Positions 58,438 through 64,000 of a DNA stretch of 64,000 bases are shown one piece after another. Under the pieces are notes generated by a model. It was not told where the DNA came from and made no database searches. It saw nothing but the letters and a program-made list of their open reading frames with translations. Numbering within the stretch: position 1 is the first letter of the stretch; every line of letters begins with the position of its first letter. The DNA is from Siphonodentalium dalli. Taxonomy: Eukaryota; Mollusca; Scaphopoda; Gadilida; Siphonodentaliidae. The position numbers and the translations under genes are program-made. The stretch is taken from the NCBI GenBank assembly GCA_032622095.1, contig CP136066.1:233312961-233376960 (forward strand). The letters run 5' to 3'.

Positions 58438-59275
58438 ACAAAGGTCAAGTAATGTTACAGAAGAGTGCGCGCCCCTGTGGAAGGTGGAGATCAAATTAAT
58501 TATGTCAATCAAATCACAAGTGTCATTTTAATCGATGCATACTACCCATTGGCAGTTAAAAATCCAGCTAATGCACTATACTAATTCATGATTGGGGACT
58601 AATCAGATAGAAAACATGCACCGTACCTAATTAATTCTGGGGGGGGGGGGGGTTTTCAAAGAGATTACATTTTACTAATCCAGTTCATATTTACGCACGC
58701 ACGCGGGTCAAAATAAGGATACAACCCAATAGTGTGTATTTATTGTATGATACGCGACGTCGTGGCTATCCTGGAGTCTCACGGACAATCTATGAAATCC
58801 GCTCTGATTGTATTATATCATCCCTTTCTCGTTTCTGCATGTTTATTATACATTTTTGTCGCTATATACGTGGCAATTGCCTCTGAGTTTATGATAAATT
58901 TGACAAGTGACGGATAAATCTTACACAGCGTACAGCGAATGTGGTTGTGCGAACACGTGGTTGTCATTTATATGGAAGATTCGGGCGACACCAGCCGACG
59001 ATTTCCGGAAACCTGCTGATAACTTCGTGACACTGAGTGATGATGAAGAAACCAGCGTGCTTTTCGCGAAAAATATAACGATCGAACTGCATTTTCTCTC
59101 ACACAAAGTGCTTTGTGGATAATATCACATGCATACTATCATTATACTATACCATTAATATATTCTTGAGGAAAGGTTCATAATTTGGTAACTGTTATTT
59201 ATAAATTATAACCTACAACGAAGGCCATCTGTGCCTTTAAAAAAATAAACAAAAATAAACAAAAACGCTATACTG
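58438..59275. other. Unassigned DNA with two open stretches
   Basis: 58732-58917 (+) encodes 61 residues with a hydrophobic segment LVSACLLYIFVAIYVAIA. The overlapping 58907-59122 (+) encodes 71 residues (KPADNFVTLSDDEETSVLF). Neither has a recognised domain. The second is more codon-like in composition than its surroundings. A G12 run lies at about 58639-58652. Confidence 0.3.
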
Positions 59276-59600
59276 TAAATACACTGTTAGAAAAAAGCCC
59301 GTCGCTTTAACTGTGCCATACCGCTAAACATCACTGCCAACCTTGGACCGTTAACCATACGGTCAGGCTGTAGCATACTCCACGGTATATAACCGTTTAA
59401 GTTACTGGCAGACTGTAACCAGTGACTGTCAGGCCGTTGTATTTTGTACGGTTCAACACCATTTAATTAATATCAAGACCGTAACTAATAAAGGTCAGAC
59501 CAATGGTATTTTTCACGGGTCAACACCAATGTTTTGCTATTAATTTGCTAATTTACCGTAGAATTAGCCAGGTTCCCATGGTGACAATATGATTTCCCGG
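59276..59600. other. Possible DNA element starting TACACTGTTAGAAAAA
   Basis: After this start the words accgtt, acggtcag and actgtcaggccgt recur in direct and inverted form. The end-like word at about 28590-28604 is its near complement, and 63605-63615 (ttttctaacag) may be another end. Confidence 0.35.
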
Positions 59601-60719
59601 TAGGCATTACGATTCATATGTTTTTGAATGGTCGAAACTACCGGGTAGTATTATTCGTAACTGAAAAATACTTCTTAGTTCTTCTATTACGACCATAGTT
59701 TTGATGAAACGTAAATCCTCAATGCATAAAGTGATAGACAATACTTATGAAACTTTGAAGTTTGCAGAGGATCAAACTTGTTATCTGCCTCGTGGAATTT
59801 AATCCGGAAAAGGATGTGTTCACCTTTCACTGACTGCTGTATAAATATGGCTGTAAATAAAAAAAAACGATACTAATAATAGCCAAAAGGCCAATGTATC
59901 AGTATTCAGTTACGAGTAATACTAATTTCGACCATTTTAAGACCTAAAAGAACAAAGCTACATGTACATCACAGTTAAAACACAATTTTATGTACATGTA
60001 AAAGTAAAACATCTTAATGGCATATTTTTTGGTAACATGTAAGGCGTGAAATTGTCCAGTCACTTGTATACACAGTTGTTGTTTTAACAGGTGAATCAGG
60101 ACATCGTGACAATATATCAGTATATTAGCTAGTTGAGATTGAAACATTCAAGACAACGGCAGATCCGGCAATAACTGTGCGCGATGACTTGGCGACAATG
60201 TACTCCTATAGTTGCACATTTTTCGATGAAATTTGACAGCATGGTGCATCCAACTATGTATACTGGTATCACGACACTTAGTATCCATATCAGTGAGTTG
60301 GCCAAATATAATTTGATAAGAACATCCAACCAATAGTGGACTCCCGCTCCGTAAATTGTCGTAATACATGTAACTGTGCGATAACATGATGAATGACGAC
60401 AATGTCTCATATCCACATATTTCAATGAAAATTGATGAACATGGGGTGAATCGGTCCGTGTAATTGTAATAGTTGTACTTGGAAGTTGGAATTGTAGATA
60501 TGTGATCATCCGTCACTGCTCTTCGTCAGTTCATTGTTTACGGTGTTGCTGTTGACATTGAAGCTCTTGTGAATTACCAAGGTGCATACAGTACATGTAT
60601 ATCCTCTCATGTAAATGTACATGCATGCGCTTTGAAACAATCAGAACAACAATGTCAACTGGATTGAACAGGTCATTGTCAACAGTATAATAGCTGCTCG
60701 TTGTTGTTATTATTGTCAC
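59601..60719. other. Unassigned DNA
   Basis: Minus-strand frames of 122-126 codons (60129-60516) overlap each other in different frames and have no recognised domain, so neither is called. Confidence 0.35.
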
Positions 60720-60890
60720 TATAGTGTGGTCGTTGGAGAGTTGAACCCGGAATAAATTGGATACAAGCTGATTTTTGTGTTATTCGACGCGGGAAAACAC
60801 CAGGAACAACATATCCAAAATCCGCAAAAATCCGCTCATGGGAAAATTCAGGATCCAAGATGGCGTCCATAATGTCTGTTGTTATCGCAA
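60720..60890. repeat. Inverted repeat D5, left arm
   Basis: The complement of this segment is present at about 62755-62925. Shared words include cccggaataaattggataca, agctgatttt, ggaacaacatatccaaaatc and ccaagatggc. Confidence 0.75.
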
Positions 60891-62754
60891 ATTACTGAAT
60901 TTCTGCGGTAGGTGCTCCAATTAATGCCAAATTCGTTATAAATTGAAATATATACAAACAATGCTTTGTCGTAAGCCATATCGGTAGAATGTATTTCCCA
61001 AAATGGCCGCCAAAATGGACAAAATCAAATGAAATTTACATGTTGTGCAAAATTGAAGAGCTAGTCCTATACGAGTGAACAAACCCTCGTATTATGCGAG
61101 GAAGAATGATTGCAGAGTATAAGAGAAACTTTTGATTAGAGATGTACGAATTATCTCTGATGTATCTCACGAGAGAGCAAGCGAAACCAGGGTCTTATGA
61201 AATGGTTAAATCTTGACTTTTGTACGCCCAGAAACGGAAACATAACGCAGTTTTTTCTGTACTGCTTATCTTGAATCGTGTGATATATGTGTAATTAAAC
61301 AGCTAAATGGGATTTAGTAGAGATGAATTGACTATGAGACCTTTTTCTAGAAGCAGAAAAATGTGTACTCCGAGCAGTCTCACGAATGTGACCGATCATC
61401 ATTTATTTTGATATCTACAGCATGAAACATTAAAAAATTAACTGATATAAAACGGTATGAAAGATATTCATATAGTACTGGGTAAAATGCGTATATTCTA
61501 TTGTCCGTGTCTCAAAATAGTAGTCATAGTTGCCTCAGATCAAGTGATTAAACACGAATATTTCGCTTTTATCACAAGAATGCATGGTGGTATACCATGA
61601 ACTAAATTTATTAAAACACGAAGGAGTACCATAGACTATCGTCAATAAATTCTAAACTTGACCAATATTGCCTACATACTCTGTGACAAAGACTGTGTTT
61701 ACACCTGGAAATTATATTTGGTTGAATTCACCAAGACCACATCTACGCGAAACTTACTACGTTTTCTTCAACCGCATTACCACGTTTACTCCTTCTCCCT
61801 AATGTTACACATAGCTGCTGCACACAGAACCACAATTAATACTATTGCGTGAATGTTCAACGTTGAAATAACATCTTAAACGGTGATCACTCGATATTTA
61901 GCATGATTATGTGGGTGGTAATGGTAAGATAGTTTCAAACAAAAATATACTGAAAACTAATAGTGTGCATTGCGTAGCTGCATATTCCAGTTGTAAAGTT
62001 GTGATTGAAGTAATTTGAACAAAATTGTCTACTAAGAACACGGTTTGTTAGCAGCATGAAAATTAGTCTTACATACAATGTGTGTTGTAACGTCTCTTTG
62101 ATCTGGTGAGACACGGTGCTAATCTATTGAAGATATGTGTGTTTCTTTACAGTATAATAAGCATTGCTACAAATATGTATTGTTTAATATCACCGGGAGT
62201 GTTGACAATTCCGGAAATATAACTAACATTTAGACCGCTAGAGTGTGCACTTAAATTTCGGCGTTACATTCAATAATTAATTATCATGCCGAATGAAACT
62301 ATCATGAACTGTGAGGCGAAACATTAGTTCGTGTGTTGCATGTCCGATATTATTATTTTTGGCCCGACAATTGGATGTTGGATAAGCAGAACACCCAAAC
62401 TTTAAAGACGCAAATCATTGGGGTTTGACTTGCGGTGAAGTGGCCGATAAATCCTTCAGATGGATCTATTTAATGATGTGTGTACCTTTAAAGATATTCA
62501 ACAACCGACTTGTATATTATCAATACATATTTTCACTCCTATGTGGTTATCCAATATGTTGCTTTCTTTGTTGTATTGCTTGCAGTTGTGGCCATTTTGA
62601 CAGCCATTTCATGGCCACGATTGTATGATTTTCTGTGCGTGTCACTCTATTCGCTCCCGTACTATAATTTAACACAAACTGGTATAACGGCGTAATTCCG
62701 ATGCCACAATATATCGTATAATGACCTGTTTCGAGAACTGATGTAGTATCGACA
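60891..62754. other. Unassigned centre of the D5 inverted pair
   Basis: About 1.86 kb, AT-rich, with no transposase or other domain recognised on either strand. Confidence 0.4.
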
Positions 62755-62925
62755 ACCATGTTGGAAGCCATCTTGGATAACAAAGTTTCCCCATAGCGGA
62801 TTTTTGCGGATTTTGGATATGTTGTTCCTGAGGCTTTTCCGCGTCGAATGACACCAAAATCAGCTTGTATCCAATTTATTCCGGGTTGATCCCCAAATTC
62901 TGCTTCAACGACCACACTACTAGTG
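62755..62925. repeat. Inverted repeat D5, right arm
   Basis: Pairs with 60720-60890. The sequence just outside it (ttgacatcgaagctcatgtt) is similar in direct orientation to 60552-60575, so the pair is not a simple foldback. Confidence 0.7.
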
Positions 62926-63660
62926 GTTGACATCGAAGCTCATGTTAATTATACCTGTATCCTCTTGTGTCAGTAAATATGCCAGTGTTTTGATAGTCAC
63001 GGCACTGTCAGTTTTAACATCAGCACTGAGTCGAATGAAGTCAGGTTACAGCCGACCTCAGATCATGCCATGAATCTCTACTCTCGGTCCAGTTGTCACA
63101 ATTTAGTGGAAATTGTCAATGATTAAGCCGGTTTTCGCAGAATTTAAACTTGTCCGGTTAACAAAGGAACCGAAATCAGACCGTCTTAACAACTGTCCAC
63201 AATTGAAAAGGTAACATTTTCCCAAAAAACAATAGTTTGTAATTTGCCTACGATCAAATACGCAAAAAGGCGAATAAAATAGGTGAGTGCTAAAGCAGGG
63301 AACTTAAACCCGGATTTGAGAATAACGCAATTACGTACTCAAGAGAAGACGGACCCGCATAACACATAATTAATGCCGGATTAATAATATATATTAAATG
63401 TCGGATTCAGTCATACTGTATAGAGTCATCACCGTATATAATATGGTCACCGATAAATATACTATTGAATTTTGACGGCATCAACTTTGAATCACGAAAT
63501 TGTTTAACTTAGACAATTTTCATGGGCACATAAAATAACGGTAAAAAACCGTAAAACTGATGGAATGGATTATGACGGTCCGAAACTGTCAAACCGACAG
63601 TATTTTCTAACAGAAACTCGTGAATGTCTTATCCTACAAGCCTGAGTTTAGTGTAACTGT
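62926..63660. other. Unassigned DNA with a solo end of MITE family M
   Basis: atgccatgaatctctactct at about 63067 matches the terminus of the family-M elements (20871, 22557), but no second arm was found nearby. Confidence 0.45.
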
Positions 63661-64000
63661 CAATTGCAGAATGGGGTCCCAAGAGGGTGAATTTAGTTAT
63701 GCTATCCCGCATAGCATCACCAAATTCACCCTCTGTGTACCTAATTATGCATAGCATCATATGATATGGGAGACATAGATTCAGATTGAAGTTCCCAAAT
63801 GGTGAATATTGTGATGTACACCTATTGGGAATCTCGATTATGCAATGTGTCGTCTGCCAATATGGGGATATAGAGAAACTAAACTAAAAAAGAAATATAA
63901 TCTGTATGTGAAGAAGTTTCTGTAGAAATTTGATAATAAAGCAACTTTCCAAAGAAGATGAGGCCTAAGCAGAAGTCCCCAGAGGGTGAATTTAGTGATA
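63661..64000. repeat. Hairpin family D3, copies 4 and 5 (last one cut by the edge)
   Basis: 63668-63745 has gagggtgaatttagttatgc facing gcatcaccaaattcaccctc. Another left arm, ccccagagggtgaatttagt, begins at about 63977 and runs off the window. GTCGTCTGC occurs at about 63848 between them. Confidence 0.6.

Noticed and set aside
58732-59122. Small membrane protein gene
   Set aside because: One hydrophobic run in 61 codons and an overlapping second frame; no homology recognised and no promoter or polyadenylation context.
60129-60516. Two overlapping minus-strand frames of 122-126 codons
   Set aside because: They overlap in different frames, lack motifs and have biased AT-rich composition with no splice or start support.
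1-64000. CRISPR arrays
   Set aside because: The tandem repeats have no variable spacers between fixed repeats, and the window is eukaryotic.

Overview
The window is nuclear DNA of a multicellular animal, most likely a marine invertebrate. The evidence is one gene fragment split by phase-0 introns with canonical splice sites, APE-type LINE retrotransposons, many MITE-like DNA elements, and no bacterial-style operons, ribosome binding sites or RNA genes. The species cannot be named from sequence alone. The DNA is AT-rich by eye and gene-poor. By my addition about 18-19 kb is tandem minisatellite, in roughly 28 arrays with units of 8-60 bp. Long open frames inside the arrays (for example 18206-20338 and 25906-27312) exist because the unit length is a multiple of three or the unit has no stop codons; I do not call them genes.

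Layout. 1-10.6 kb: a run of minisatellites (52, 28, 32, 52, about 31, 8, 37, 27-31, 19 and 38 bp) with a MITE at about 7586-8064. 10.6-12.3 kb: a decayed minus-strand LINE. 12.6-14.4 kb: a 57-bp array with a clear ten-unit higher-order repeat. 15.6-17.5 kb: a GC-rich unassigned patch, a dispersed repeat and a small TA-flanked MITE. 17.9-20.7 kb: a 45-bp array. 20.9-23.0 kb: two copies of a 450-500 bp palindromic element. 24.0-28.0 kb: arrays of 33, 21 and 44 bp. 29.0-30.1 kb: a long foldback. 31.2-44.2 kb: a TTAA-flanked MITE, then a tandem segmental duplication. Unit 1 is about 32.49-35.0 kb. Unit 2 is about 35.0-44.2 kb, swollen by an insertion of about 6 kb holding a LINE, which is itself split by another LINE fragment, and by three microsatellite/minisatellite expansions.

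44.2-52 kb: unassigned DNA with a possible THAP-domain remnant (minus strand, 46.9-47.3 kb), a 47-bp array, a 21/23-bp array and a 50-60 bp array. The last array runs directly into the only convincing host gene, whose final two coding exons are 51985-52158 and 54825-54992 on the plus strand. Each exon encodes one copy of a cysteine-rich repeat of about 50 residues, joined in phase 0. I do not recognise the family. The intron minisatellite upstream has copied the gene's own 3' splice site and the first bases of the exon about five times. 52.4-56.3 kb: several TTAA-flanked MITEs that carry near-perfect hairpins. 57.0-58.4 kb: a 60-bp array. 58.4-64 kb: mostly unassigned DNA with dispersed inverted-repeat elements.

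No pathway can be drawn from these genes. The window is best read as the 3' end of one unfamiliar secreted-type or cysteine-rich gene embedded in rapidly evolving repeats. The most informative points are the decoy splice-acceptor copies, the duplicated cysteine domain, the higher-order minisatellite, the dated insertions in the segmental duplication, and the hairpin-bearing TTAA elements.
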